Positions 11,698-23,961 of a stretch of DNA of 64,000 nt are shown one piece after another (position 1 is the first letter of the stretch; the number at the start of each line of letters is the position of its first letter). The notes beneath the pieces were generated by a model. The model was not told the origin of the DNA, ran no database searches, and saw nothing but the letters and a program-made list of their open reading frames with translations. Both the position numbers and the translations under genes were made by a program. This DNA is from Symsagittifera roscoffensis (taxonomy: Eukaryota > Xenacoelomorpha > Acoela > Convolutidae). The DNA is taken from NCBI RefSeq assembly GCF_963678635.1, contig NC_087071.1:20673194-20737193 (forward strand), in the 5' to 3' direction.

Positions 11698-12834
11698 AGA
11701 CTCATACATACTCGAGACTAATATAAAATCCAATGAAAAAGGTTGAATAAGTTTTTTCAGTTGTTAATTCAAATGATGTTGCACAATTTGTGTACCAACA
11801 GGATTACAATTTTTACTTAATTTACGAACTGATATGAAATAACAAAAGTGAATCAAAGATTTAGAAAAAAAAACTCTTGAAAAGTTCTGGCCAGTCAAAT
11901 TCATACAACTTTAATTACATAATATGTTATTGCAATCTTAAAAAAGGTTAGCTTGTAAGTTTTTGGTATTTTTTGATTTTGTTCATAACTTTTCGTTTCG
12001 GGACTGTTTTCAATCTGACTTGTCAATTATTCGAAATTTTTTGCCAAAGTTTTTCTCATACTTTAACTTAAATTTGTATTTTGCACATTATGTATAGTTG
12101 CGATAGTCAATAAACTTATTGGTTGGATCATTTATAAATCTTAGATGAGACTCTGTAGTATCATTTGTGACTTTCACAAGTACCTTTGTAGCTCGTCTAA
12201 TGTTTTTTTAAATCAAAGTTTGTTCAACATCCCTCCAGGTTATTTTCGTGGCAATTGTTTTTCGTTTTACTTATTTTTTTTGATAAATTCCAAACCACGT
12301 CATTTATTAGGTAATCATGTTTTCCAGAATAAAGAAAAAAACATCTTAGTTTTTAACATTTTCCGGAAACAGCACGGATTTATTTTCGCTTTATGGTATT
12401 GGCTCTGAATACATCAAAGTTGAATACATCAATACAAGGGCTGATGTGGTTTCATGAGAAGTAAAAAACTGGTTAATGATTTTTTTCATTAACGTCAAAA
12501 GTCTGAACTCAAATTACCCCCCTAATTTTTATACCGCAAAAGATCACATTTTTGTCGATCTCATCATTTGCATTATTAGCAAGCTATCATTTTTTGTTAA
12601 CAAGGCCATATGGGATAATTGTTTGTAAAAACCTTTGCGACAGAAATTATTAGTTCTATTAATATTTCATCAAAATTTTTGAACATCAGTTTATCATTCT
12701 CTAATTTCTGGTTATTTCACACTTGCATTTGCATAATTGGGTTTGAGTATCTAGAGAATTATCAGTTTCGGGGCTTATGCAAGCATCCAGAATCACAGCG
12801 ACTTTTGTATAGTACTAATCGCGTATTTTTTCCT
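11698..12834. other. AT-rich DNA, no gene recognised
   Basis: Only short, low-complexity frames. Nothing matches the flanking elements by eye. Confidence 0.4.
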
Positions 12835-13252
12835 CAGGATTGGCAAAATTTGGACTCTCTGGATTGGCAAAAACAGGATCCCTCCGTATTGGCAAAACTT
12901 GGACCCCTCCGGATTGGCAAAAACAGAACCCCTCCGGATTGGCAAAATTTGGACCCCTCCGGATTGGCAAAAACAGGACCCCTCCGGATTGGCAAGAACA
13001 TGACCCTTCCGGATTGGCAAAATTTGAACTCCTCCGGATTGGAAAAAACAGGACCCCTTCGGATTGGCAAGAACATGACCCCTCCGGATTGGCAAAATTT
13101 GAACCCCTCCGGATTGGAAAAAACAGGACCCCTCCGGATTGGCAAAAATTGGACCGCTCCGGATTGCCAAAAACAAGGACCCATTCGGATTGGCAAAATT
13201 TGGACCGCTCCGGATTGGCAAAAACAAGACCCCTCCGGATTGGCGAAAACAA
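12835..13252. repeat. 25-bp minisatellite, about 16 copies
   Basis: Unit approximately ggattggcaaaaacaggacc plus cctcc, repeated head to tail with variants (aatttgg, gaacatg in the centre). Because 25 is not a multiple of 3, three units make a 25-residue peptide period, and long open frames appear on both strands (about 120-236 codons). These are by-products of the repeat, not genes. Confidence 0.9.
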
Positions 13253-14440
13253 CTTTTCCGGGACTTTTAAAATTTTCACCATATACCCTTCCGGATACGT
13301 TCTCCGATCCATTATGCTGTAGGAACTAACTAGGAAGGGTGTATTTTCTGTCCCTAGCTAAGCTTCTTATTTGACAATTCACCTTAACTGTGAAGGGTCT
13401 TATAACTAGCCAAATTTCGGTTAGATTATGTTATTCTGGTTCCTTTAGCCTTCCTTTTTTGTCTAGCACAGCGTAAAATTGCCTTATTTAACCCTTACTG
13501 CCTTTTGGTAGGGGTATAAGGGCTTTCCAAAAAAATTATAAAACGTGAATGGTCTACCTTCCCGAATTAGTGAGTTTGTTAAAAACAATCTTAAAAAATT
13601 TTCACGCTCCTTTTTTCGAATAATTGAAAATTCTATGAGTAAACTCATCTAATTTCTGATCTAATGGTACCAAGATCAACTGGATTTGTCCAGTTTTTCC
13701 AAAGTTTTTAACCAAAACGTCTTTTTTTCTAAAATCAAAAAGTTTTCTCTCTTATAGGTTCCGCCTAACTTTTTCCGCAATTCTCATCTTTTCGACCTAA
13801 AAATTATTGATCCGAGCTCAAAAGGCCTATATTTATCTAGTTCAATGCAAAAAAACCCGATCTAAATTGTCCCAGCTGAAAAAATTTGCCAAAAACAATG
13901 TTATTTGAAACCTTCCGGATTGATGAATCCACTAAATCAAACACGTTAAGTTCGATTTCACTGGTTCGGCAAACGGGTTTTAAAAACTATCGATTCACTA
14001 GAGAACGAGAACAACAATTTTTACTGTCCTAACTCAAAAAATTTAAAAAATTTTCTCATTTGCAGCGTTTCGTTTTTCCAAAAATCAAGAAAATTCGATT
14101 TTCGGTACCCAATTAGATCCAACCACTTCTGAAATAAAATTAACAACTTCCACATATTAAAATAGTACAATTACGATGTAACTCACTATTTTAGTGCTTT
14201 TTTCCGTTTCAAAAAATACCGATATCTGAAAAATCGCGATTTGTGGGGCGATCAAAATATCGCTATTTTGACCCTAAAAACCGGTCTGCATATTGTGTTT
14301 TTGACTGAAAAACGGTATAGAAGTATTAATATAGGCTGTATAAATAGTGATACTAGTAACATTATACCCCTCCGGGTTTATTCAATATCTGAATTAAGGT
14401 GCTTAAATCGGAAATTCGCAGTTCGGTGAAGGGTCACTAC
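13253..14440. other. No gene recognised
   Basis: AT-rich DNA with many poly-T tracts. No ORF with domain motifs and no clear repeat pairing. Confidence 0.4.
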
Positions 14441-15140
14441 AGTGCAGTCACTGTCGAGCTCCCCACAGATTAATATCTTACTTTTCGTACCAAAAGGGAT
14501 ACAAAACATGTTAACGATACCCAAAAGTCGATTGTTGTTGTCCTTGAGCCCTTCTTGTTGCTCCCTGCACTGCTTGCCGGATCAGTCTTCTTCTCTAATC
14601 CCGAGAACCTTCCGGATTGAGCGCAAATTAGCATTAATGTGCTTAAATACTCAAATAACCCGACAGTACGAGCACCACAAACGGGCCACAAATTTGATCG
14701 TAACGATCTTTACTGATATAAATGCCTTTAACAACAATATATCTAACAACAACAAACGGGAGGGTCGGATCAAATCTCGTCTGGGGGGATGATTTCTACT
14801 GATTTTATACTTTTTCACTGTTTCTTGTTTTTTCGGTTAATTATTTGTTTTTTGTTTTTTCTAAGGTATTATGTTACTTTTTGTTTTGTTTCCTGTATAT
14901 CTTTAAGTGTTTTTGGTCACGTACCACTCAGGAAATGACGGGACCGCGAATCCCCCACCCTTCCTGGCTCGTGAATTTTCGCTCTTAACTAGGTTAAAAA
15001 ACTATTCACGGGAATCCGGAAGGCTTCCGCGTTCCGAACTACCCTTCCGCCCCGGATGTTAGGGCGTTGTTTTGAGCATCCGCTTGGCGCGGAGTGCTTG
15101 TTAACGGTTCTGCCTGTCATGATGTTAAGAAGGATAACAA

Positions 15141-15152
15141 CCAGGAGCGCCA
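15141..15152 (-). promoter_or_regulatory. PBS of the LTR remnant
   Basis: Minus strand reads TGGCGCTCCTGG, the same 12 bases as at 25107-25118. It is separated from the LTR by 12 nt, against 11 nt in copy 1. Confidence 0.7.
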
Positions 15153-15164
15153 TAAAAACATCTA

Positions 15165-16017
15165 TGTAACATTCGCCCGGATGTACATATCGACGGAAAA
15201 AAAAGCTAGGTTTTAAAACGACTGGCTAGCGTCTAAACACAGCACTACATGTTTTTTACCCGCTCTGCCAAAGCCAGTTGTTTTGGTGGTCTTTCTAACA
15301 TTGGGTCGGCAAAAATGTTACTGTTTCCGTCTTCGATCAGAACGCGCTAATTAACTTACTTATATGAGAAATAGTGAGCTCACGGCTGGGTCTCAGTATC
15401 CACAGACCACTAGGTCACTTTTAAAAACAGGTCTACTGCTTATATATTATATTACTATTGTTTTTGTTCAGTAGATAAAAATCATCATCTCCGTCGAAGA
15501 TGGATCAACCCTTTCCCCCAACTCCTAGCTTCTCATGATCTGAAAACGAATTTGGTATTAATTAAATTCAACTCAAGACTTTCCGGGAAGCTAAAAGTTG
15601 TTAGAATAACGAATTACAGCTCTCTCCCGAGAACCTTCCGGCTTCTGGAATCCGGAGAAATAACGCTCTTATTTCTTCTCGGAAGGCTAAACACGTCGTC
15701 CCAACACCCTGCCTGGTTCTTGTGAACTGCTCTTTAACGATTGTAGCGGCACAATCGTTACAACTCGGAGTGGTTTCTGACAATTTCTAACCACAACTTC
15801 AATCTTCTGCCGTTTTTTTGTTGTTATTGTCACTGAGAATTCTCTCCTTCTGATTCCGCAGTTTCAGTGTGTGCGAAATAATAAAAGGTTACGTGTCTTT
15901 CACGTCCAAATCGAAAATTTAAAATTAGCAGGTCAGTCAAAACTAACCCTTACCGATTTGTCTGATCGTCCAATTAACGTCCCTAATTCATAAAAACTAT
16001 CAATTTTACGGGTCACA
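15165..16017 (-). repeat. LTR of the third giant-family element, 853 bp
   Basis: Starts tgtaacattcgccc and ends ggtcaca on the plus strand, i.e. TGTGACC..GGGCGAATGTTACA in element sense, with TGT..ACA termini. It resembles the copy 2 LTR at 47071-47955 in start, length and internal blocks (catcgacgg, cgactggc, gatggat.gaccctttcc) but is clearly diverged. The outer flank shows no PPT, consistent with a 5' LTR. Confidence 0.7.
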
Positions 16018-17190
16018 TGTTCCAATAAAATTCGAATGCGAAATTGCATATTGACCATTCTGATCGAATGTCACAATTTTTAATAGCAATTTTTTTTTTC
16101 GCAACAAATTTCTGTCCAAGTTTTTTCGACTTGTAAAAGTTAATAGTTTTCGATTGAATGCAAATGTACAGACATTCTTAAAGCAAATCATTGTTAATTA
16201 TAACCTCATTGAAGACAGCTGCATGAAATTTTTATTATTTCTGCTTATGAATAATTGTCCGGGTTAATTTATACTTTTGACAAAGTGTGCAGCCAAAACT
16301 TGATTGATTTTTTGGTAATCGGCCATTTAGAGAGCAGTGGATATAAAAGCTTATAAATTTTTTTAACGCTAATTGACAGTTAATTAAATGACGCCCGAGC
16401 CTATGTTTTCCACCTGTCTCAGATGAGTTTTTTTGGCAGTTCGACTTCTCATTTTTCAAGAAAATAGTTTTAAAAATTCTTAAATTTAAGACTTGTTACT
16501 CCCTCCAAAATGCAAATAAAATGGATAATGAAACAAAATAAAAGAGATAATGGAACATCTCACACGACAAGCAGAAAGAAATGAAGTTCAAAAAACTCCC
16601 AGGTGATGCAGTTTGATTAGTTTGGCAGCGTCATGTATTAGGTGTGGCTCACCTTCGTATTTTACAATTGCAGAAGTTTTGAAAGATACTGCGAACGAAA
16701 CACCAAATTTACTGTTGACTTTCATCATGTATCGACAGAAACGTAGGACTGCAGTAACGTAAGTTTGGTAGAAATTTTTTTTTTGGTCCAAAATATTTTA
16801 AAAAAATCAAACCTTTGTGAACAAGTTTATTTTCCACATCAGCAAAAATGAAACCTTATTCCTCTTTTTACTATCTCAGGTCTTTTTTACCATTTTTGTT
16901 CAGTCTACAGAGCTTGCTCAAAAAGGTATTTAGAAACTGTCTTGGCGTTTATTTCTTCGAATATAGACGGGTGGTATGGATATTTAGTTTGGTTTGTTAT
17001 TATTATGATTATGATGATAAGAAACTAAATTACAATAGAGGTCTTTCCGTTTAATTACGGTAAGTGCACAAGCTGGATAGGGCCATACCAGCGTTACAAA
17101 AATGCATATATATCAGCAAGCTGTGTCAATTTATCAATGAAGTCATAAATCAGCCTTAAATGCATCGTCGTAATGTTAATTTATCTAAGT
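16018..17190. other. No gene recognised
   Basis: AT-rich. A few minus-strand frames of 60-75 codons show no family motif. Probably the genomic flank of the LTR remnant. Confidence 0.4.
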
Positions 17191-17194
17191 CGTC

Positions 17195-19190
17195 CTTCCT
17201 CTACAATAGCGCTAATGGAGTTGTCGATAAATTGAACTTTGCGCATAGTATAGAGCTCCTCAGGAGCGCGAAGCTTATTTTAGTTTTATGTAATTTATCG
17301 ATTCTGGATAGCTTTCTTGTCTTTTTTCACTTAGTTTTTCGGCTAATCTTTGCATCTTCCGCGTCGCTGTTGAAGCAGCGCCACCGGTGCATCCGAAAAT
17401 TAACGGGCAGAAGCCACTCTGCTCTAGGTTTAAAATTCTTTTACTGATATTTGGAGTTCTTCAGCGTTTCGTGATATTTATATGCGTCTTTTTGCAGTTT
17501 TCGCGATGTTTTGGCATGGGGGTTAAAATTTTTCGCATCAAAGAGAACGCGGCTAAATCTTGAACACCAGAGTCCGTTTGCCTTAATGTCAAATCGCGCC
17601 TCATCTTCAGTTGTAATTGATTTTTTGACAAAGCTTTCGCCTTGCAACGGCTGAAGTTTCGGCTCAATCTCGACGTCATGGCAAACCTCGTTCATGAGGT
17701 TGGCGAACGTGTCTCTGATTTCATTGTGTCTTATGTATGTGTAAACGCCCTTTGCTCAGTGTGGCGCATGTGTCAAGTTAAAATTAGCACCACATGCACA
17801 TGTGAGTGGGGTTTTGGTCGGTTCCCAACCGTATCTTAAGTATCTCTGAATTCTTATTTATTCAGGTTGAAGTTATATCTGTTCAATGGTAAAGCGTTGA
17901 GCCAGTTAGAGGCTCCCTTTTCAGAGGCCATTTCGATTGCGTATTTATCTGTTTCATCTAAGGAGTTCATGAGGTTTGTTTTCTTTTGGTTTGTTCTATC
18001 AGTTTTCATTTTTTTGATTTTCGTACATATTTTTTCTCGCTGTGTTATTGCTGTAACAGGATCTTAAGATTCCAGTACTAGCGATGTTTCCTTAGACCAT
18101 TCTAGATAGCTTTCATGATCGGATGGCAGCTTGATATTAAGGCCGCCCATTTTAAGGGGTAAGGAAGATATATCACGGAACTGGGTGTTCAATGTGTCTT
18201 TATCGATTAAGTTAGGTATTAATTGTTCTTTGATAATCATTACACATATTTCTAAATTTTCCATAATGTTAGTCCAAGTAAGAAATTGAACTCCTTTAGT
18301 ATAGTAGGCATAAACGTTTTGGGAGGAGGTTTAGGCAATTTTCGTTAATTTTTTCAAAATTTTGATTTGCTTATTTTGTTGAAATTCGAGGAACTTTTTA
18401 CATTCAGATTCTGTTCCTATAACTGAAGCAAGCTCTCGGGCGCATGCATTTATAGTGATTTCTGTATTTTCGAAGATTTCCTCAACTTCACCAAATTTTT
18501 CATCTTTGAAAATGAGTTGGCATATGGATGCTTTAACATGGTAGCCAAAAAAATTACCAAGTGATTTAATTTTATCGAGGACGGTTCGCAGATTGCCTAA
18601 ATTACCGACTGCGTTTCCGTCGTCTGCGTCGTACCATTTCTGGGTTACGTTGTCTGCTGATAAAAGTTTTTTGAGGGGTTTTATGGCTAGACCGTACATG
18701 GCCATTGCTAGTGGATCCCCCTGGTTGTACCTTCTTGAGAGTAGATGGTTTTTTTGTTAACGAAAAGTTTAGATGGATTTGAGTAGAAGTTTCTAATCGC
18801 GGTTTAAAAAAATGGTCAGGTATTTTCGATGTTTTTCAATGCTAGCTTTCGGTTTAGCGAGTTGAAAGCGTTTTCGGCATCTATCAATAAAACAGCATCG
18901 GCGGAGGTTTTGCTGTTTTGATCTCTTAGCGTATGGATCGCATATTCAATGCCACATTTTGGTCTTAGACAGAGTTGATAGTTTGAACCGAGCGACAAGA
19001 GTTCGTTTTTTAGGCATTTGGTTATTGTTTGTCCTATTATTCTACGCATAACTTCTCCTATGCCTATGGGTCTTACCCCTGGATTTTTATCTAAGGGTAT
19101 TAATCTACTTGCGTTATATGGTTCCAGTAGTTCTGGATTTAGTTCTTCGGTAGCCAGAATCCGCGTGGCTGTTGCACCTGCTCAAAAGAT
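17195..19190 (-). pseudogene. LINE ORF with YADDG-type RT and C-terminal restriction-like nuclease
   Basis: Minus-strand pieces in order. Fingers: SRLIPLDKNPGVRPIGIGE then MRRIIGQTITK (about 19150-19020). Motif A: AVLLIDAENAFNSLNR. Motif B: GDPLAMAMYGLAIKPL (about 18720-18670). Motif C: ADDGNAVGNL (about 18640). Thumb: YHVKASICQLIF. About 17690-17200 encodes a nuclease-like C-terminus: DVEIEPKLQPLQGES, DEARFDIKANGLWCSR, VLFDAKNFNPHAK, GFCPLIFGCTGGAASTATRK, ending SFALLRSSILC. The D..DAK pattern suits a PD-(D/E)XK (restriction-like) endonuclease, known in animal LINEs of this RT type. Several frame breaks and stops are present and the N-terminus is cut off near 19190, where another LINE's 3' end begins. 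Confidence 0.8.
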
Positions 19191-22095
19191 ACCACGTCTT
19201 TTGATTATTATTATGATTATTAAGACTTCGCGACAAAGTCGCAGGGCGTTAACCCAAAGTGAATTACAAAACTGAGGATGAGTTTCACGGAAGTTTGTGC
19301 AGCCGCAAGCGAAAATCCAAGTACATGGTTTGTCTATATCAAAGTTTGTGTCAAACCAGCTCCAGTAAAAAGCAACTAATTTTTTCTTGAGGACATCGAC
19401 GTAGGATTGTAGTTTGTTAAATATTCGCGGGGTCCCATACAAAAAGTTACCACGGCCGGTATCGAGCTTCAGATCTGGTAATTTGAATATCTGCTTTTCT
19501 GAATTTCTTGTCGTATAATTTTGAATATAGGGAGTCAGGAGGTTATTTAGCGACACATTGTATTTTCTGCTCAGAAGTTTGGAGAGCATCAGGAGGTCAC
19601 TGATCTGGAAATATATGGATAAAGAAAAATATTGAGAGAATAGAGACGATGCTTGTAGTTCAACTCAGGATATCCTAAGATCCAGTCAGTCGCTCTTTGT
19701 TGCACCTGCTCGAGACTTTTCATATCGGCTTTTGATGGATTCCAGACGCAAGTCATATGAAAGAATGGGAAGTACCATCGACTTGTACCTGTTCAATCTT
19801 TGGTGACAATGGAGACGTATAGCAGAATTTCTCTTCAACATTGAGAGCACTCAATTGGATTTGCGGCAGATATATGTGATATGCTCGCTCCATTTCAAGC
19901 TGGTCGAAATGATAATTCCGAGGTTTTTTTCGGACGAGACAGTTTTCAGTTTTTCGTCATAGAAAATCAGAGAGCTGGGGTAGTTTTCCGTGAAGAAGAG
20001 GAGGTGACACTTATCGGTGTTGAAAACCATATCGTTCAAGTCGCACCACATTTCCAAGAGTCGTAGATCTTGTTGGTGAAGTGAGTACAGCTTTTATCTC
20101 GAGTTGACAATAATTTGGAATCATCAGCGAATAAGAAGGAAAGAGACAAGAAGCCATCCGTCACGTAGATTAGAAATAAAATAGGACCAAGGATGGATCC
20201 TTGGGGAACTCCACTAGTGACTAACAGGAGACCGGTTATTGCTTCGCTTATCTGAACATATTGCTTGTAGATAGAGACCAGATAGAGAACTCTTGATTAT
20301 TTTCATCAGACTTCCTCCTACACCTAGATGCTGAAGCTTCTGGATAGGAATACTTTGATTGATTTAGTCAAAGGCTTTTTAGAAGTCTAAATACACTGTT
20401 TCAACAACAATGTCAGTGTTCAACACGCCTTTATAGATGTTGTCGATGACGGTCAAAAGTTGTAGTACAGGCGATTTCCGCTCCTGGAAGCCAAATTGAC
20501 ATGAAGGAATGCAATCGTACACAAACGCAAATAATAAACCAAATATGCATTTCTCGAACACTTTAGAACAGCTATTCAACAATGTAAGGTGTCGATAGTT
20601 GGTTACATCTGCTTTTGATCCTTTTTTGAAAAGAGGGCTTATCTTTCCAACTTTCCACTGGTCCGGAAATACACTTGTTTGTTGTATTTTATAGAAGATT
20701 TTTGATAGAGACAGTGAAGTTCAGGTACTTCTTTGAAAAGAACAGCCGGGAGTTGGTTGGGCCACGTGATTTCGTAACATCCAGTCCTCCGAGAACTTGG
20801 TCGATTTTGAACGGGGGAATATCGTAGTCGGTTAGAACAGGATTACTAGGAGCTTCAGGGCGCGTTGACGACGGTGAAAACACCGAGTTGAAATAATTGT
20901 TGAATAGTTCGCATTGATTTGTTGTGCTCTCAGCAGTCTGGTTGCCCCCAGTGAATCTTAGTTGGAATTATTGAGCTACTTTTCAGCGACTTGAAGTATT
21001 TAAAAAGATGCTTAGTGCTCCTGCCTTCAGCAAGTTTGAATTCGTAATCCGCTTTGTCAGTTTCGAGAGAATTTGACAAAACTGCTTCCGAGCTCTGTAT
21101 CTTCTGAAATATGGTACCGGATGGTTTGACCGCGCCTTTCTTCTTTAAAATTTTCAGTTTCTTCATCAGGTGGGACAATTCTGGTTAAAGCCGGGAGGCA
21201 AGGTAACTCGGTGCGACGGCTTGAAAGGAATACAGCGTAACATCAGTGCACGCAACCGTACATGCCATTCCTCCAGCACACATTCGGATTCGACCAGCTC
21301 TTTCTCGGATATCAAGGCGGAGAGACTAGCCTAGTCGGCATGTGCAAAGCTGAAGCGCTGCATAGGTGTTAAAACGGGTTCTTGTTCTGACACGGAAATT
21401 GCGATAGAGATGAGATAATGATCAGAAAACAGATAGGAACTGGGGACAGTATCATCCATGCTCACTGAGATGATAGGGTCTGGAGAGGAGACAGCAACAA
21501 CATCTAACAACTTCGAAGACGTTGTGTTGAAATCAACTACTTGCAACAGGTTGAATCTGTCGAGAAGCCTAACGATATGCGATTCATAAGCATCGTCAGA
21601 ATTGAGTGTATCCCAATCGATTCCAGGCAGGTTAGCATCACCAGTAATCAAGATTAAGTCTAGAGGTAATTTAACTCTCGTGAGTTCTGAAAAAAGGATT
21701 TCCCATTTATCTAAGCTCCATCGATACGAACTAATAGCAAGAGGATTGTAGTTGTAAACCAAGAACAAAGAGAAGATTGTGAGGGTAACTCGACAAGCTA
21801 TTACGTCCATATTATCATTTACATTTAGCCTTAATGGGGAATGCAGAAGAAAGCTGGCTATAACAATGAGAACACCACCATGCTTGGAAACTCCGCTGTG
21901 TGCCGGTCATTCACTGCGATATAAACAAAACTGAGGTAATTGACATTCGGCGTCATTAAAATCGGACGTTAACCAGGTTTCAGACAGGCAGAGAATGTGT
22001 GGTATGGATAAAATAACGGACTTCGCAAAAGAAGTTCTTCTGTCAATTGAGATAAGACTGCGAACGTTAAAAACCAGAACTTGCAGGGACTGTAG
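19182..22095 (-). pseudogene. APE-type non-LTR retrotransposon (CR1/jockey-like), decayed
   Basis: Minus strand. The endonuclease N-terminus at about 22070-21830 reads NVRSL..D, LCLSETWLTSDFND and KHGGVLIVIAS. It continues at 21810-21331 with ITGDANLPGIDWD, LLDVVAVSSPDP and SDHYLISI, i.e. the Asp/Asn and Ser-Asp-His motifs of an APE nuclease. RT pieces follow: QFGFQERKSP (about 20490), SGVPQGSILGPILFLIYV and FLFADDSKLL (about 20215-20110), NTDKCHLLFF and LGIIISTSLKWSEHI. The C-terminus near 19500-19390 reads TGRGNFLYGTPRIFNKL. Frames are interrupted repeatedly. The 3' end shows a short AT-rich tail repeat (about 19190-19225). The assignment to CR1 or jockey is by motif style only. Confidence 0.8.
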
Positions 22096-22131
22096 TCAAT
22101 CGGTTTTGTCAGTTTAGATTATTGTAAAATT

Positions 22132-22164
22132 CTTGACGATACTCATAGTTGTGAAAAACGTTTG
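22132..22164 (+). ncRNA. Hammerhead-like ribozyme motif, degenerate
   Basis: Plus-strand core resembling cTGACGA...GTGAAAAACGTTTG; the first core base pattern is cttgacga rather than cctgacga. It is the inverted mate of the copy at 23930-23961. Mutations in the core and stem II suggest it is inactive. Confidence 0.4.
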
Positions 22165-22266
22165 AAATTTACCTCATATTGAAAATTCCCAGATTGATTC
22201 GATGACCTTAAAGTGGTTCGGTAATGTTAAATAACTTTGAGAATGCGTTAAAATTGTAAATTCAAA

Positions 22267-22300
22267 CAAACGTTTTCGCACATTTTTGTGCATCTTCAGG
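22267..22300 (-). ncRNA. Hammerhead-like ribozyme motif with intact core
   Basis: On the minus strand: CTGAAGA, then stem II TGCACA-AAAA-TGTGC, then GAAAACGTTTG. This matches the hammerhead core CUGANGA - stem II - GAAA, with five paired stem II positions. Stems I and III would be short, as in the minimal ribozymes known from Penelope-like elements. Self-cleavage is inferred only. Confidence 0.6.
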
Positions 22301-22499
22301 TTTTAAAAATTCTAAACTATCTGTACAAAATGATCAAAGATCATAAAAAGTGTCAGACACATCATTAATTCAAAATTTTAAAAATTCAACCAATCAAAAC
22401 TTTACAAATATCACTGAAATTATGTAACACTACTATGTAACAACTTTAAACATTTTGTCACAAATTTCTGAAAGTTTTCAGCCTTTTTGGTTTTTGCAA

Positions 22500-23901
22500 T
22501 TTTGTTTTGTCGCTAATTTTCATGCTAACATGTAATTTGTTTCAAAATTTTGTTGTTTTAGCCAGATTTTTTCGATTCGGGAACTATAGCCTTAGTGTCA
22601 GCTCCCTACTTCTAAACTCGTCGCGCGTGTTAATTGCCGGTCTCCCTTTCCTATTGTGCAGCGCCTCTAATGTAAGTAATTTGATGCTGCTGGACGCCTG
22701 GTCGATTATTTTCCATTTAAACTCAGACTGCCTGCGATTTACCACACTGCCTTATATGCTATCTAACTGGGGTATCCTTTTTTCGGTGTTCCTCAATCCT
22801 TGTGGTGAGATGTCGGACCATCTGGCCAACATAGATGGATTTGCACCCACATTATTCAAGTCTGTACACCACTTTTGATTTCAGATCACTGGAAAAGGAG
22901 GCTTTTAGAGAGGGCTTACAAGTTTTCATTTTCATCGTCTTGAATATTTTCAGCGCATTGGTGATATCGCGCACTTATTTTGCTAATGTTTGACTGTGAT
23001 TCCCCCTATATTGGACCATCAAGATGGGTGGTGAATCACTGCTATAATCACAGGGCTTCTTTTTCTCAGCCATGTTCTTTTTGTTGTTGCCCTCGCTGAT
23101 GATCTTTTGAAGGGCATGGGATGCAACTCGCGACGAGCCACTTTCCGGATATTGGTTATCCAACCACTGCTCACGGTTGATTTTCATAGCTTTATCATAT
23201 TCTTCCCATGTTGACGTACTGCGGAAAACCCGGTGAACAGTTCCTTCAATCACACTTCTCTTGTACTGAAGGGGGCGCAGCTTCTAAAATTTAGTATGGT
23301 ACCTGTATCTGTTGGTTTTTGATACCACCCACAGCTAATTTTCCTGCTTTTGTCAATACTAATTTGTAAATCCAAAAATGCCAAAGTTCCGTTTGTGTTT
23401 GGTGTCTCTATTGTGAACTGTAAATTTGGAGGTAGTAAGTTTGCAGCCCGTAGCACTTTTTCAGGATCACCCTTCACTGTTCTCACTATATCGTCAACGT
23501 AACGGAGAATTAACTTAGCTTGCTGCACTGACTTATTTTTCTCTCTTATTGCGATGCATTTTTTACAGTACCAGACGGTTTCACTTATATTTCGATACTC
23601 ATCATCTGATATATCACCGCATTTTACGTGATACCAGTTCAAACAGCATTCACATTCTACACCTTTTGACCTGTACGTGACTTTTTTTTTTGCACTCGGG
23701 ACATATTCCGTTAAGATCTTTCTCGGGCAAAAACATTTCGGGAATATCGCTCGATAGTGCAGTTTCGTACTGCTTCAGCCAAAGATTTGCTAAAATAACG
23801 GCAAGAGATGCACCCATTGCCAAACCATCTTTCTGAACGTACCATGTTTCATTGCACTTGAAATGGACTTGACTAACTGCCATGTTCAACAGTTTCTTCA
23901 T
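22500..23901 (-). pseudogene. Penelope-like RT with PHD-finger insert and GIY-YIG endonuclease
   Basis: Minus strand. YVQKDGLAMGASLAVILANLWLK is the RT motif before the catalytic pair; LRYVDDIVRTVKGD (about 23510-23480) holds the YVDD. Then LQFTIETPNTNGTLAFLDLQ, WYQKPTDTGTILNFRSCAP and EGTVHRVFRSTSTWEEYDKA follow, typical of Penelope RT. Between the first two motifs lies CPEC..ECCLNWYHVKCGD..WYCKKC, a C4HC3 PHD-type zinc finger. The C-terminus (about 22880-22590) reads KSIYVGQMVRHLTTRIEEH and LLTLEALHNRKGRPAIN, a GIY-YIG-type nuclease in degenerate form. Frame breaks occur at a T-run near 23681-23691, near 23250 and in the GIY-YIG part. The N-terminus before about 23901 is missing. Confidence 0.8.
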
Positions 23902-23929
23902 GAAGAAATTTTTGCTAAAAACTAAATTT

Positions 23930-23961
23930 CAAACGTTTTCGCAACTATGTGCATCGTCAGG
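23930..23961 (-). ncRNA. Hammerhead-like ribozyme motif, second minus-strand copy
   Basis: Minus strand: CTGACGA, short stem II (GCA..TGC), then GAAAACGTTTG. The core bases are kept but stem II is weaker than in the 22267-22300 copy. It sits just upstream of the Penelope RT fragment. Confidence 0.5.

Larger units (their letters stand above)
14441..16017 (-). mobile_element. 5' end of a third giant-family LTR element (remnant)
   Basis: Minus-strand remnant consisting of an LTR (15165-16017), a PBS identical to that of the giant copy at 24 kb, and several hundred bases of leader. The leader shares the composition and some short blocks of the copy 1 leader (for example the T/G-rich stretch near 14820-14900). 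No gag or pol follows to the left, so the element is truncated near 14.4 kb; that left limit is approximate. Confidence 0.65.

Noticed and set aside
12619-13329. Open frames up to 236 codons
   Set aside because: Consequence of the 25-bp repeat; the unique first 60 residues show no family and no conserved start context.
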